Assembly: GCA_036346225.1 (NCBI GenBank)
Contig: JARFIW010000942.1
Span: forward strand, 2,563,001 to 2,627,000
Length of the DNA: 64,000 bases
Source: Platerodrilus igneus
Taxonomy: Eukaryota > Arthropoda > Insecta > Coleoptera > Lycidae
Direction: 5' to 3'
Made by a program: the position numbers and the translations under genes. Below the pieces are notes generated by a model. That model saw only the letters and a list, made by a program, of their open reading frames with translations, ran no database searches and was not told where the DNA came from. Below, piece by piece: positions 21,390 through 33,174 of the stretch. Position 1 is the stretch's first letter; every line of letters starts with the position of its first letter.

Positions 21390-23300
21390 CACATTCTTGT
21401 ACGGAAATAGACTCGTAGAATTTTGCGACAATAACAATTTAACCATCACAGACACATTATTTCGACATCATGCTAGAAGACACAACACCTAGAAGACATC
21501 CGGAGATATAGGAAGATATCAAATAGATTATATTCTTGTTAGACAACGGTTTAGGAATCAAGTAAAAGACTGTAGAAGCTACCCAGAAGCAGATATAGAT
21601 ACTGACCACAACATCGTAATTATGAAGGCCGCTCTTTAATTTAAAAATATGAAAACAAGGAATGGTTTTCTGTACCTTTGACTTTGACTTTGAGAATCTA
21701 TATCTATATCCACGAAAAATATGAAAAAGAGACAAATAAATTGCTGAAAGAGATCGGGAAAATTTTTTATACTAAAGAAATAGAAACAGAATGGAATAAC
21801 ATTAAATTCAGCTTAGACATAGCGACCAGAGGTTTTCTGGGGTATACATAAAAGAAAATAAGAAACCATGGATAACAAAGGATATCCTGATTTTATTAGA
21901 AGAAAAACGAAAATACAAAAATAGATGAGATGAAACAGAGAAACAGATATACAAAGCCATAAAATGGGAAATTATTTGCAAATGCTGGAAAGCTAAAAAA
22001 CGATGGATTGATGAAAAGTGCAAAGAAGTACAAACTAAGATGAAAATAGAAAAGGTAGACAAAGAATACACACTAATTGGAATGAATTTTAGGGATATTA
22101 AACCGCATAGCAAAAGTCTAAGGGATGCGGGATAAAACGTCATTATATAAAATGTAGAGAAAGTGAATAGATGGCAAAAATTTATAGGAAATTTATATAC
22201 AGGGGAGTAACTATCAGCATTAGAACAAGATTCAGAGATTGAAAAGGATGACTTGGAATACATCCTACACTTAGAGATGAGTTTGAATTAGCATTAAAAG
22301 GTCTGAAAAATGGTAACGCACCGGGTACAAATAAGGTGCAAGCAAAAACTTTAAAAGTTGCTAGACAAGCAGTAACAGAACGTCTTTTCCAACTTTTAAG
22401 CTATATGTATGAGACAGGCGAGATACCCAAAGAATTCAAACGTAACATCATAGTCACTATACCAAAAAAAGAGGCGCGGATAGATGAGAAAATTTTCGAA
22501 ATATAAGTTTGACAGCACACGTGTCAAAAATGTTGACTAGAATTGAACCAAGACGAATGGAAAAACGAGCTGAAGAAATACTAGAAAAAGATCAATTTGG
22601 GTTTCGGCGAAATAGTGGGATACGGGAGGCTATTTTAGCTCTAAGGGTGATAATGGTGAAAACAATAGAAAAGGGAAAAGTATGTATATCGAATTTGTAG
22701 ATCTGGAAAAAGCATTCGACAATCTAAATTGGAAAAAATGTTTGAAATACACAAAAAGATTGGAATAAGTTTTAGGGATAGACGGATGGCACATAACTTA
22801 TACAAAGAACTAACAGCTTTAGTGGCAGGTACGTAGAGAAAGAAGTAAATATTAGGAAAGGGGTGAGACAGGGATGTGCCTTATCCCAATTAATTTTTAA
22901 CTTGTGAAAAAGCAATGAATACTGTCAAATGCAGGAAGACATTTAGAATTATTATGTAGGGACAAAAGATTGATATGCTTAGATTTGCAGATGATATAGC
23001 GGTATTAGCATCAAGCAAGGAAGAGTTAGAAGCTGCTCTTAATGAAATGGAAACAGTTCTAACAGAGAGATACGGTATGAAAATTAACAAGAATAAAACT
23101 AAAGTACTAGTATGTAAGGGAGGGAAAATAAATAAAAAACTAGAATACAAATAGGCAACAAGAACTTACAAGAAGCTAAGGATTTCTGCTACCTAGGAAG
23201 TCTAATAACGCAAGATGGAAAAATCCCAAAAGATATAGAACAAAGATTAGCACAAGGTCGTGCTACATTTAACGAGAAAAAGCAACTTACAACAATTTTT
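21390..23300 (+). pseudogene. Endonuclease-type LINE, middle part (end of endonuclease plus RT)
   Basis: Begins with 'GNRLVEFCDNNNLTITDTLF' (21403 on), 'QIDYILVRQRFRN' and 'DTDHNIVIMKAAL' (about 21600), completing the endonuclease begun at 17940. RT blocks follow: 'LKNGNAPGTNKVQ' (22298), 'GEIPKEFK', 'DQFGFRRNSG', 'FVDLEKAFDNLNW', 'VNIRKGVRQGCALS' (22840) and the catalytic FADDIAVLAS (about 22986-23015), then 'YGMKINKNKTKVLVC'. Many stops and shifts. It ends at about 23300 without the 3' end. With 17548-18418 it forms one LINE split by the BEL element. Confidence 0.83.
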
Positions 23301-23559
23301 TTGACGATTATAAAAGCTTAGAAATTTAATTATAAAATACACTGCACTATTTATTTACATAAACAATTAATTTTTGCGATATTAATAAATGTTCAGATCA
23401 GTACAGTATAGCCCAATCACGAGGCGTATATTAGTTAGTAATATTAGCTTAGGCTCTATTCGTAAATGTTGGTTGTTTGAATAACATTCCAAATGTCAGA
23501 CGATTCTTGTGCCTTGTGCGCATCCCGTCGACGAAGGTCAGTCAAGCTCAAGCTTTCAC
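23301..23559. other. No gene; junction between nested LINEs
   Basis: AT-rich, no recognisable coding. Lies between the last match to the inner LINE and the first match to the outer PHD-finger LINE. It could hold the missing LINE 3' UTR or unrelated DNA. Confidence 0.4.
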
Positions 23560-25821
23560 TCCGGTGACACGCATCCCCACTGTCTCGAATACTTAATTTG
23601 CCTAATCCTCCTGATCAGAACTGTCAATCAATAATTGTGTCACAGGAAGATGTATCTAAAGCAATATTTAGTTTTCCAAATGGTTCTGCTGCGGGAATAG
23701 ACGGTCTAAAATCTCAACATCTTAAAGATATGATCTCTAAACTTAATGGAGACGTTTGTTATCTTCCATAACAAGACTATGTAATGAAATGTTAGCTGGA
23801 CGAGTGAATACCACAATAACCAAAATTCCTTATGGAGCTTCCCTTTGTGCCCTAAATAAGAAATGTGGTGGCATCCTACCAATAGCTGTGTGTAACACTT
23901 TCCGCAGGCTAGTAGCAAAATTAGCATGTCTGAAAAACAGAGACAAACTAGGTACATATTTCAGAACGAAACAACTTGGTTTCGCTACAAAAGGTGGATG
24001 TGAGGCTTCGGTACATGGTCTTCGGACATATATTTCTGAAAATCGAAACTCAAATAAAGTAATTTTGAAGATCGACTTTGCAAATGCTTTCAGCTACGTG
24101 GAACGAGATGTAATGATAGAAGAGATTTCGAAACAAGTTCCAGACATGTTTCCATTCTTGTACCAATGCCACTCGGAACCTTCGTTACTTTTTTACGGAA
24201 AAGAAACAATTAGCTCTCAAGTAGGAGCCCAAGAAGGAAATCCAGCTGGATCGATGGCATTCAGTTTAGTTATTCAGCCAATTATCGAGTCCTTAAAGTC
24301 GGAATTCAATACTGGTACTTGGATGACGGCACTCTAGGAGGGATTCCTCGATACTTTCCGATTTCGAAGTAATTATTACACGATGCTTTCTTTTGGGATT
24401 GAAAATTAACCCTTCAAAATGCAAGATATACTTGTGTTCTGATGTTGATAATACTATCAAAAAAAATTTTGAAGAAATTTTTTCAGGAATTAAACTTCTA
24501 TCTGACAATAATCTGAATCTGTTAGGAGCAGCGATCTTTAAATCTGCTTGCGAGACTTTACTAAATACTAAAATCAATGAATTAAGACTATTGTTTACTT
24601 GTTTAAAAAGTTTGAACAACCACGTAGCTTATTACTGACTACGTAATTGCTTGGCGATTCCCAAATTAACGTACTTCCTCCTATCATGCGCCATGTGGAA
24701 TTTCCAAAATATCTTATCTGACATCGACTTACAAATCAAGCACTATCTAGAACTTATTACCAATATCAATTTAGATCCAATACAATGGACTGTTGCATCA
24801 CTGCCAATTCGATACGGAGGTATTGGAATACGGAAAGTTGACGACATTGCACTCCCGGCCTTTCTGGCATCTAGTAATTCAGCTTTTGACCTGATCAAGA
24901 TCATGTTACCTAATTTTTGCTTTGGCTAAGTTAATATTGCTTATTATGAAGATGCTTTACAAGAGTGAAATTCGAAATACTCGACTAACTCAACTCCAGT
25001 CATTCCGTTTTTTCAAAAAAATTGGGACCTCATAAACATCTGCAACACACGTTCTACTTTAAGTTTCGATAAAGATATCGATAAAGCTAGATATCTAGCA
25101 ATTTGTGAGAAGGAATCCGGAGCATGGTTAAAAGCAATCCCCTCCAAAAATATCGGGACTTTATTAGATAACAACACTTTCCGTATCTCTATCGCTTTAC
25201 GCATTGGCTGTAACATATGTGTCTCTCATACATGCATATGTGGAAGTGAGGTTGACCCCCCCCCCCATCGGAACACATGGATTGAGTTGTTCGAAAAGTA
25301 CAGAAAGGCAGACACGACATTTTAATCTAAATAATATAATAAAACGTGGCTTGTTATCTGCTGAAATTTCCTCAGTACTTGAACCTGTTCGGCTCAATAG
25401 AGGTGATGGAAAACGGCCTGATGGCATGATCCTGGTTCCTTGGAGAAACGGACAAATACTTGGGTGGGAAAGCACATGCAGTGACACGCTTGCACCTTCA
25501 CATCTTGAACACCTCTCCAAAGAAGCCAGAAAAGTGGCAACTAACGCAGCTTTAAGGAAACTAAATAAATATAAAAACATCATGGAGCAAAATTACTGTT
25601 TCATCCCATTTGCAGTAGAGACAATAGGCCCCTTTTACCAAGAAACTTTAGATTTGATCGGCTCCATCGGAAAACTAATTGCTGTAAAGAGAGGTGAACC
25701 ACGCTCGAAGTCATATCTTATCCAGCGAATAAGTATTGCAATACAATGAGGCAATGCTGCCTGCATCATGGGAACGTTTCCTCCTTCGGTGGCCATGGAG
25801 GAAATTTTCTATTTACTCTAG
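23560..25821 (+). pseudogene. LINE reverse transcriptase with restriction-like endonuclease (3' part of the PHD-finger LINE)
   Basis: Opens with 'LSRILNLPNPPDQN', 'VSQEDVSKAIFSFPNGSAAG'. RT blocks: 'KQLGFATKGGCEASVHGL', 'KIDFANAFSYVERDVM', 'SQVGAQEGNPAG' (23756-24337), then the catalytic YLDDGTLGG across a shift at about 24318, and 'LGLKINPSKCKIYLCS'. The C-terminal part has a CCHC site (C.C...H....C, about 25225-25290) and 'KRPDGMILVPW...GWESTC' (about 25411-25475). That is the R/KPD...E core of the restriction-like endonuclease used by R2-group LINEs. It ends 'QRISIAIQ', an in-frame stop near 25749, then a short tail to 25821. A run of 11 C at 25256-25266 marks one frameshift. Confidence 0.82.
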
Positions 25822-27324
25822 ATTACTAGTGAACTTTGTTAAAATTTGCCTATCCATAATACATATCCTACAAGTAGTTGTAATGTCTGTTAGACAAATA
25901 AATCTAGCTCGTCTTCTTTATGTAAGTCATTCAAAATTGGAGTGATGTTAGAATTGTAATTTTTTAATAGTTATAGATATAGGTGGCTGTAGTCATATGT
26001 GTCAATTTTTGGTATATGATCTGAAAATTATAGTTTTCAAAAATTTTGACTAATTTATTTCAAAATAAAGAGAACCATTACTTGGGTTATACTCGACAGT
26101 ACTGCTTCCATGCCTGATTATTGAGAAGATCAAAACGGGTAGTTTGGATTGCTTCTTACAACAACTAATTATAAAGCAAACTTAAAAGTTTTAAAAAATA
26201 AAACATGAATTTAATTAGTACAAAGTGGCTAGAAGACAGTTATATGAATTAAACTGTTTTAAAGAGTAGACTCCAACATCACCATGCTCTTGGAATGCTG
26301 TCTTCATCTTTATTGCAATATTTCAAGATTAAGTTGTCAAGGACATTGAATTATCTTATAAGTGTCCTCATTATACACATTACTTCATTTTTACTGTTCT
26401 CTGTATGGGAAAATTGCCATCAAACATCAAATTATACAATGGAAATGAAGTCCCGTCGATTTGTTCTACACTATAGAAGAACTGTAAAAATCTCTCAAGC
26501 TGTTAAAAATTAAACAATTTGTCTTGGTTTTTCGTTCTGCTTTACTGAAAACGAACAAAATTATGGAAATTGATGCACAATTCAACCGTAATTTACCAAC
26601 ACTTTACATAAATCTGAATATGTAACGATTATTGTTTCTTAATTTTATGACGTTAAGGACGTGACCATATTTAAGTATTTTATTAAACTAATTAAAAACG
26701 GCTATTATTAAATATAACTACGTGTAATTTATTACTTAATTACGATGAATAATAAGTAATAGTATAGTAAAGACCCTTCATTCTTAAGAAATATTTTTAA
26801 TGATCGTTAACTAAATAGACGAAAAATTATTATAACAAAATGCCGGGAAGATTAGAAAGGCTACCGTGCGTAAAGTGGAAAAAACATGTTTGAATGATTC
26901 ACTGGTGCGTTTACTAAGCATTTTATGGTTCTTCATTTACTGTGTACTAGGAGTTCAAAGAGAACACCTACAAGAAGAAAGCTGTCAGAAGGTCAGGGCC
27001 GCCGTTAGCATTTACAAGGCCCTAGATCGAACCTTCTTTGGAACACCCTTAATTAGATTAGAATCCTCAAGTAATAGCTTACTTAGCTGCTATCGACACT
27101 ACTAGTATTTGATTATAATAATAAATAGAATTTAGAAATAACCCTCCGTTTAAGGAGTTGTTTTAAAACCACTCCATTCGACGGGATGGGCCTCATATTG
27201 ACATACCCAGTATCTAGTATGTATTTGTTAACCTGGTCCATTTAGCACTGGTAAGAGTAAAAATAGTTGAGCAAAAACATTAACATTTCTTGGGATTAAA
27301 TCACTCAGAGTTTTTAAAATTGTT
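25822..27324. other. AT-rich spacer, no gene recognised
   Basis: 1.5 kb. The first part may be the 3' UTR of the PHD-finger LINE. Open frames of 60-80 codons (26295-26513, 26866-27105) show no domain, motif or codon pattern that sets them apart from chance. Confidence 0.5.
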
Positions 27325-28255
27325 TTTTTTTCCCTAAATTTAGCGACTTCGACTACAGTGGTCATTTGTCGCAGGAAAATTATTTCAGCACCATCACAAT
27401 TTGAAATTCATATCTGTTTGAACAGTCCTGTTTCTTTTAGATACTTTATCAGTTGGAAAATATCCTGTTGATTATTTTTTAGCGTATCACATAGCTTATC
27501 TGATAGCTGGTTTTGCTTTCTTTGCATTTCAAATCGCTTGCATTTAGTGAGAATATGATCTACATCTTTTGGTTCGTTGCATGTCTCGCATTGGGGTGGT
27601 TGTTGCGAAATTAGTAGATATCGGTGTGTTATGTTAGTGTGTCCAATCCGTAGTCGTGTTACTACTGATTGTTCCCTACGGCTAAGTGGAGTCAGTGGTT
27701 TCCATTTGTGTATCTGTGGTTTAATCTCTTTCATCTTACTGTTACCGTTTGTCCATTGGGATTGCCAGGTTTCGTTGCTTTTAGTTCTAAATACAGCTTT
27801 GTAGTCTTCGAGTCGCAGTGGATAATTCTGAGAAAGGATCGTTTTCGATGGTATTTTTGCCGTTTGGTCTGCTGCTTCATTTCCAAGTATTCCAGAATGA
27901 TTGGGTATCCAGACAAACACAATGCGATAATTTTGGATTCGATGTAGAGTTTCTAGAATTCTTTGAACTATCCCATCACTGACTTCGCATCGTTCTATTG
28001 ATGTTATTGCGTTTATAGAATCGCTGCAAATTATTGTGATTGCTATCTTTTGGCTTTCCACATAAAGCAAAGCCCGGTAGATTGCAAACACTTCTGCTAA
28101 TAACACGGTAGCATAGTCTGAGAGATGCCAGCACACTTTCTGCTCGTTATGTACGAATCCTAGTTTTTTGCAACTGCGAATATGAACTATTTCTTACAAT
28201 GGCATAGGCCGCGGCTCCTATGTGAGCTCAAAGAAGAAAGCATCCACTCTAACAT
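27325..28255 (-). pseudogene. I-type LINE ORF2, RNase H and C-terminus (minus)
   Basis: The 242-codon frame 28136-27408 is the end of ORF2. RNase H residues: 'AEVFAIYRAL' (Glu), 'CSDSINAI' (Asp), 'WIPNHSGILGNEAADQTAK' (His and Asp). The tail 'RLRIGHTNITHRYLL' and the zinc-like 'CETCNEPKDVDHILTKC' follow. The first catalytic Asp block and 'HIGAAAYAIVRN' lie upstream on the minus strand (28250-28180) across a shift. The 3' UTR reaches about 27325. The RT half of the same ORF ends at 34930, the other side of a gypsy insertion. Confidence 0.88.
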
Positions 28256-28610
28256 CAGCTCAAACCAATCATAAAAATGCAATGAGTTATTTCAACCAAA
28301 GTTACGACAATTACCACACAATTAAACGATGTAAGAAAAATACTAAAAACCAAATAATATGCTGTAGGAAAACTTCGAGGATTAATTAAATGAAGCGACA
28401 GCGTTATACTTGGGGGTCTAGAGGATAAAATGATATACAAGTAACGGTACGGTCAAAGAAAAGTCAACCAGAAGCAAAAGGTTTAAGGTAAATGAGTTAA
28501 ACGTATAAAACGTAGGTGTATAAGAGAAGAAATAAGTAATTAAAGATACTAACTGATGGTGAGAACAAAAAATATTAGGTAAATCGAAAAGGGAATGGAA
28601 CGTGAAAAAC

Positions 28611-29460
28611 TTAAGTAGCATTTGGGTCAGCAGAGAATGGCTTAAGGTCTTTAATATGCCACCTGCCTTGGCGTTTTCCTTCAGCATCTTGAAGCTTGTA
28701 GATAAGGGGACTAATGACACGAGTGACCTTACAAAGGATGAATTTAAGGGCTAATTTTGAAGAAAATTTCTTAGATGCATCCGATAAGACATAATTCCTT
28801 TTCCAAACTTGTTCGCCTAAGGCGAAGGAAATATTTCGTTTACGTAAGTTATAATGGTCCTTACTCTTTTCGTAAGCTTTTAACACATTTTTTCTAACGT
28901 TGTTAAAGATAGAAGGTAATGACTGTTGGTCTTTGTCCCAGCGTACTTTATCGTCAAATTCAATTACGTTAGTATCGTCTGGCACTAAACCATAATAACT
29001 CCCATCGATTGGGGTATATCTTCCAAAAACAAGAAATGACGGAGTGAATTGGGTTGCTTCGTGTTTAGATGTACGCAAAGCTTGAGCAATTTTAAAAATA
29101 TGTTCATCCCATGTAGTATGGTCTGAATCAATATAGGAAGAGATAGCGTTAACTAAAACTCTATTTACTCTTTCGGTAGGGTTTACTTGAGGATGGTATT
29201 TTGCGTTAAACCAAATTTTTTGTACTTTATAACTCTTAACGAAATTTTGAAAATCTTTAGAGATAAATTGTGCCCCATTATCACAAAGAATAATCTGAGG
29301 AACACCAAAGATAAGAAATACATTTTGCTCTAGGAATTTAATTATAGCAGCAGATATAGCTTTACGTAAGGGTTGCACCATAACAACTTTAGAAAACCAA
29401 TCGGTGACAACTAAAAGATATTGGTTACTTTTTTTCGATCGGGGGGAGGTCCTAATAAGT
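28611..29460 (-). pseudogene. gypsy integrase, minus strand
   Basis: A 256-codon frame (29381-28611). The second catalytic Asp is in ILCDNGAQF and the Glu in NPTERVNRVL. The first Asp block ('SLDLLGPPP', about 29465-29440) lies upstream in another frame, so a shift separates it from the main frame. The C-terminus contains 'RNYVLSDASKKFSSKLA' and ends 'WHIKDLKPFSADPNAT'. The same two blocks recur in the plus-strand relic at 40500-40735. Inserts the DNA copy into the genome. Confidence 0.9.
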
Positions 29461-29508
29461 CAAGCGATATTAATTGAAAGGGATAAGATACACGTTTAAA
29501 GTTACCCA

Positions 29509-31404
29509 TTAAACCAGAACGTCATGTGAACTCTTATGAGAACCACAAATTTTACAGTTCCTAATATAGCGACAAACAGATTGTTTTAGTGTGGGCCAGT
29601 AATATAATTCAGATATTTTTGTAACACTAAGGTGCGCAGCAATGGGATTATCATGGCATAATTTAAGCACCTCACTACGGTTAGCGGTAGGGACGACAAG
29701 TTTCCATTCGGGAATATTCGATATTTTATGAGGTGAAGAAGATACAAATTTATATAATCTATTATTAGTTACACGAACGGTAGGAAATTTATCGGGATTA
29801 TCAGAAACTTTTTTAATCATATTAAGATACCAGGTATCAGGAATTAGATTTGGAATGTTAAGAGAGACAACATCACGAGATAAGGCATCAGGTACGATAT
29901 TTAATTTGCCAGGTCTATGCCTAACATCAAAAGTGAAGTGAGAGATACGCAAGTTCCATCTTGCCAAACGACCTGCGGGTTGTTTTAAGTTATTAAGCCA
30001 AGTGAGAGCTGCACAATCAGTGATTACGGTAAAATGTGTACCTTCAACGTATCCTCTAAATTTCTCGATGCCAAAGATAACGCCCAATAATTCTCGTTCG
30101 GTAGCTGAATATTTTTGTTCGGCAGAAGTTAAGGCACGACTTGCATAGGCGATTGGGTGCTCTAAACCATTGCTCACCTGGAACAACATTGCACCTAAAC
30201 CAGTAAGTGAGGCATCGGTTTGTATATAAAATTTTTCATCGAAATTGGGTGAGATCAAGATAGGTGCTGAAGTGATTAATGTTTTAATTTGTTCGAAAGC
30301 CTGTTGAGATTCTAAATTCCACTCGATAGTTTGGGATTTATTTTTATTTTTAATTAAAGCGGTAATGGGTGCAGATATAGTTGAAAGGTTGGGTAGAAAG
30401 ATGCGATAGTAGCAAATCATTCCAATTAAACGTTTGATTTCAGTAACAGTTTTGGGTGTTTTGAATTTAGTAATAGCATCGACTTTAGCAGGATCTGCTC
30501 GTAGGCCAGTTCCATCGATAATAAAACCAAGAAATGTAAGTGACGAACAACAAAATTGACACTTTTCCCAGTTTATCTTAAAACCTGCTGCGTTTAAGCG
30601 TTCCGCAACCTCATTTAATGTGGCGATATGTTCATCAAAGGAACTTGAGATAACTAAAATATCATCCAAAAATACAAAGGCACGTTCCTGATGTAAGATA
30701 GGACCTAACGTTTGATCCATAGTACGTTGTAGGGTTTGTGGTGCGTTACAGTGACCAAATGGCAAGAAATTATACTCGAAAAGACCTCGGCCTGGAACAC
30801 AAAAAGCAGTTTTTTGACGAGAAGATAGGTCGAGAGGTATCTGATAAAAAACTTGTCTAAGATCGATAGATGAGATAAATTTTGCGTTTCGAAGCCGGCT
30901 TAAAATAGAGTCAGTTCTTGGTAGAGGATAAGCGTCAGAAACAGTTACAGAATTCAACTTTCTGCCATCAAAACAAACACGCCATTCGTCATTCTTCTTA
31001 CGAACTAATAATACGGGATACGTCCAGGGTGAATTTGAGGGAGAGATAACGCCAGATTCTAACATTTTATCTATTTCAGCATGCAAATGCTTTTGTAGTG
31101 CAAGCGATAACGGATATTGACGTTGCTTAAAAGGGAGGGCATCACCTGTAGAGATAACATGTGTTGCAGTAGTAACGCAACCAAGTTCAGAGGTATTAAG
31201 TTTACAGAATTTGTCAATTGTAGAGTTAAGAATTACATTTTGGGAATCAGTAAGAGAAATTTTGTTAGATATTCCTGCAGATGCACAGGAATTTGTTTTA
31301 AGAGAAGTTTGCCATGAAAAATCTTGAAAGTAAAGCGACAAATTTAAAAGTTTGCAAAAGTCTACACCTAGTAGGAAAGGATAAGCTAATGTAGGTACAA
31401 TCAA
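29509..31404 (-). CDS. pol: gypsy pol: protease end, RT, RNase H, integrase zinc domain (minus)
   Basis: The longest open frame in the window (631 codons). Order of blocks: 'YPFLLGVDFCKLL' (retropepsin end), 'YPVLLVRKKNDEWRVCFD', 'ISSIDLRQVFYQI', 'FLPFGHCNAPQTLQRTMD', the catalytic FVFLDDILV box, 'IKRLIGMICYYRIFL' connection. RNase H follows with IQTDAS, SATERE and ITDCAAL, then 'HRPGKLNIVPDALSR'. The C-terminus is the integrase zinc domain ('CHDNPIAAH', 'CKICGSHK'). All catalytic residues are present, so this part could be active. The neighbouring gag and integrase frames are shifted, so the element as a whole is not intact as written. Confidence 0.92.
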   Translation of the reverse strand: MIVPTLAYPFLLGVDFCKLLNLSLYFQDFSWQTSLKTNSCASAGISNKISLTDSQNVILNSTIDKFCKLNTSELGCVTTATHVISTGDALPFKQRQYPLSLALQKHLHAEIDKMLESGVISPSNSPWTYPVLLVRKKNDEWRVCFDGRKLNSVTVSDAYPLPRTDSILSRLRNAKFISSIDLRQVFYQIPLDLSSRQKTAFCVPGRGLFEYNFLPFGHCNAPQTLQRTMDQTLGPILHQERAFVFLDDILVISSSFDEHIATLNEVAERLNAAGFKINWEKCQFCCSSLTFLGFIIDGTGLRADPAKVDAITKFKTPKTVTEIKRLIGMICYYRIFLPNLSTISAPITALIKNKNKSQTIEWNLESQQAFEQIKTLITSAPILISPNFDEKFYIQTDASLTGLGAMLFQVSNGLEHPIAYASRALTSAEQKYSATERELLGVIFGIEKFRGYVEGTHFTVITDCAALTWLNNLKQPAGRLARWNLRISHFTFDVRHRPGKLNIVPDALSRDVVSLNIPNLIPDTWYLNMIKKVSDNPDKFPTVRVTNNRLYKFVSSSPHKISNIPEWKLVVPTANRSEVLKLCHDNPIAAHLSVTKISELYYWPTLKQSVCRYIRNCKICGSHKSSHDVLV

Positions 31405-31439
31405 AAAAGGAACCTTACGTTCAAGTGATTCTATTCGAA

Positions 31440-31640
31440 TTTTTAATTAAGGGAACCCGTTACATATATTTGATTATCGTCAGCTAAATTTATAGAAGTT
31501 TTTCGGGAACAATTTGAATTTTAATATTTTGTTTAGATAATTGCTGTAGACCTTCGTTGTTTATAAGGGAGCATGAAGAACCTGTGTCCAATAAAGCTAT
31601 TACATTTAAGGAACCAATCGAGATGGGTAAGTGTAGACGA
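31440..31640 (-). pseudogene. gypsy retropepsin active-site region (minus)
   Basis: On the minus strand near 31615-31590 the active-site block LLDTGSSCSLI is readable, directly upstream of the long pol frame that starts at 31404. A stop or shift separates the two frames around 31440. Polyprotein-cutting protease. Confidence 0.8.
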
Positions 31641-31849
31641 TTATCAAAGGGTTTCTTAACAAGTTGTAAAGCGGCAGAATTTTTATGGTAAAAGGAATTA
31701 ACGGTTTGTAGCCAAATAGACCACTCTGACGGGGTAGTATAACATAATTCGTCTAATGAAGGTAAGGCATTTTGTACATTGACAGTAGCGATATTATTGT
31801 TAGATAAATCTAATAATGGTACAGCGTTAGAGGTAGTTTTATGGTTTAA

Positions 31850-33174
31850 GTTTATTGACGTCTGGGTCCGTTGAATGAATGGTGTTGAGGACGATTTTGA
31901 TTCCTTGAGATATTGACGCCCTGAGTAGAAATATCTCGACGAGAGTTTCCCGATACGTTTAAATTACAATTCGTACAGTTAGATTTATAGATATTTGCGC
32001 GACCACAGCCATAACAAAAGATATTTTTAGGGTATGTGCAAACATTATAGTTATGTCCACTTCTCTTACAGTACCAACAGGTAAGTGAGTTATTTGTTGC
32101 GGTAGAAGGAACATTAAGGGTAGATGCTTTATGAGAAGCTCGAACTTTTTACGCTAAATCGGGTTCTAAAAGGCGAGATTGTTTTTCTGGGGGAGGGCGG
32201 TATTTATCAACTCTTAGCTTTACTTCCTGAAGGGAACGACATAAATCTTTAAAATGAGCTATGGAAGAAATGTGTTGTAACGCCAGACGTTCGGAAAAAT
32301 AAGGATTTAAATTTCTAAGTAACTGATCGATAATTTCAGATTCTGAAGGTTTATTATCGAGTCTACTATATAAGGCTTCCATTGAGGTAATAAAGGAAAC
32401 AACATTTTCCTCAGGTCCTTGGGTTCGATTTCGTATCTCGTTTCAAAGGTCGGTAATATAACCATGAGATAGGAAGTCTCGTTTTAAACACGCAACTAAC
32501 TTCTCCCAGGTAGAAATTTGATCTCTAATGTTCCGGTACCAGATCAACGCAGAATCGGAAAACAATTCACCCGCTGAAACAAATAAATCCTGATCTGTAC
32601 ATTGTCGAGAAATTTTAAAATCGTTAATTCTGTCGAGGAAAGACGTTAAAGAGATTTGAGAGTCGAAACCTTGAAAAGTTAGGCCTCATTTGTAAACGGG
32701 TATAGATTTCCCTAATGGTTGAGCTTGGGCAATTACGAGATTTGATAGCGGTGAAGATATATCTGTGTCTGCGTTTGGATTGAGTCTCTCAAGAACGATT
32801 CCTTCAAGTAATAATATATCTGATAGAAAAGTTTGTTTAGCTTGATTCGCTTGTTCATTGTCATATAAGGACAATAATTCTATGCGCTGTTTAAGATGAA
32901 TAATTCTTGAAACTAAACGTTTCAACTCGATATTACTTGGGCCGGGGTTTATTTTATTTATTATATTAGTTATATCGTCAAGAGACAGCTAAATTTCAGA
33001 TACGTTTTGAGTTAATTCGGAAACAATTTTCTTTAAAATAGGTAAGCCTTTCATTTCCTGGGCTAGAATGGCTTTAAGTTGTAATCGTCTATCATTTTGA
33101 TTAGAGGTAGGCGTAATGTTTCTACACTCAATCTTGTAAATCAGCTCCAAAGACTTAAGATGTGTGATGTTCAC
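31850..33174 (-). pseudogene. gag: gypsy gag, minus strand
   Basis: ATG at 33174 (MNITHLKSLELIYKIECRNI). Frames 33174-32989, 32925-32686, a further frame to about 32440, and 32382-32149 together give a gag of about 440 codons with at least four breaks. Near the end are two CCHC zinc knuckles, CWYCKRSGHNYNVC (about 32081-32040) and CYGCGRANIYKSNC (about 32020-31979; Ile-Tyr where His is usual). The second knuckle lacks the histidine, like the second knuckle in the element at 367-10539. Particle protein that binds the RNA. Confidence 0.85.

Noticed and set aside
21808..22263. 151-codon minus-strand ORF with membrane-like composition
   Set aside because: Opposite strand of the decayed LINE between endonuclease and RT. 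Hydrophobicity results from A-rich sense sequence read backwards.
25197..25583. 128-codon minus-strand ORF
   Set aside because: Antisense shadow of the restriction-like endonuclease frame.
26866..27105. 79-codon plus-strand ORF
   Set aside because: No motif or similarity I recognise; one of several similar-length chance frames in AT-rich spacer.
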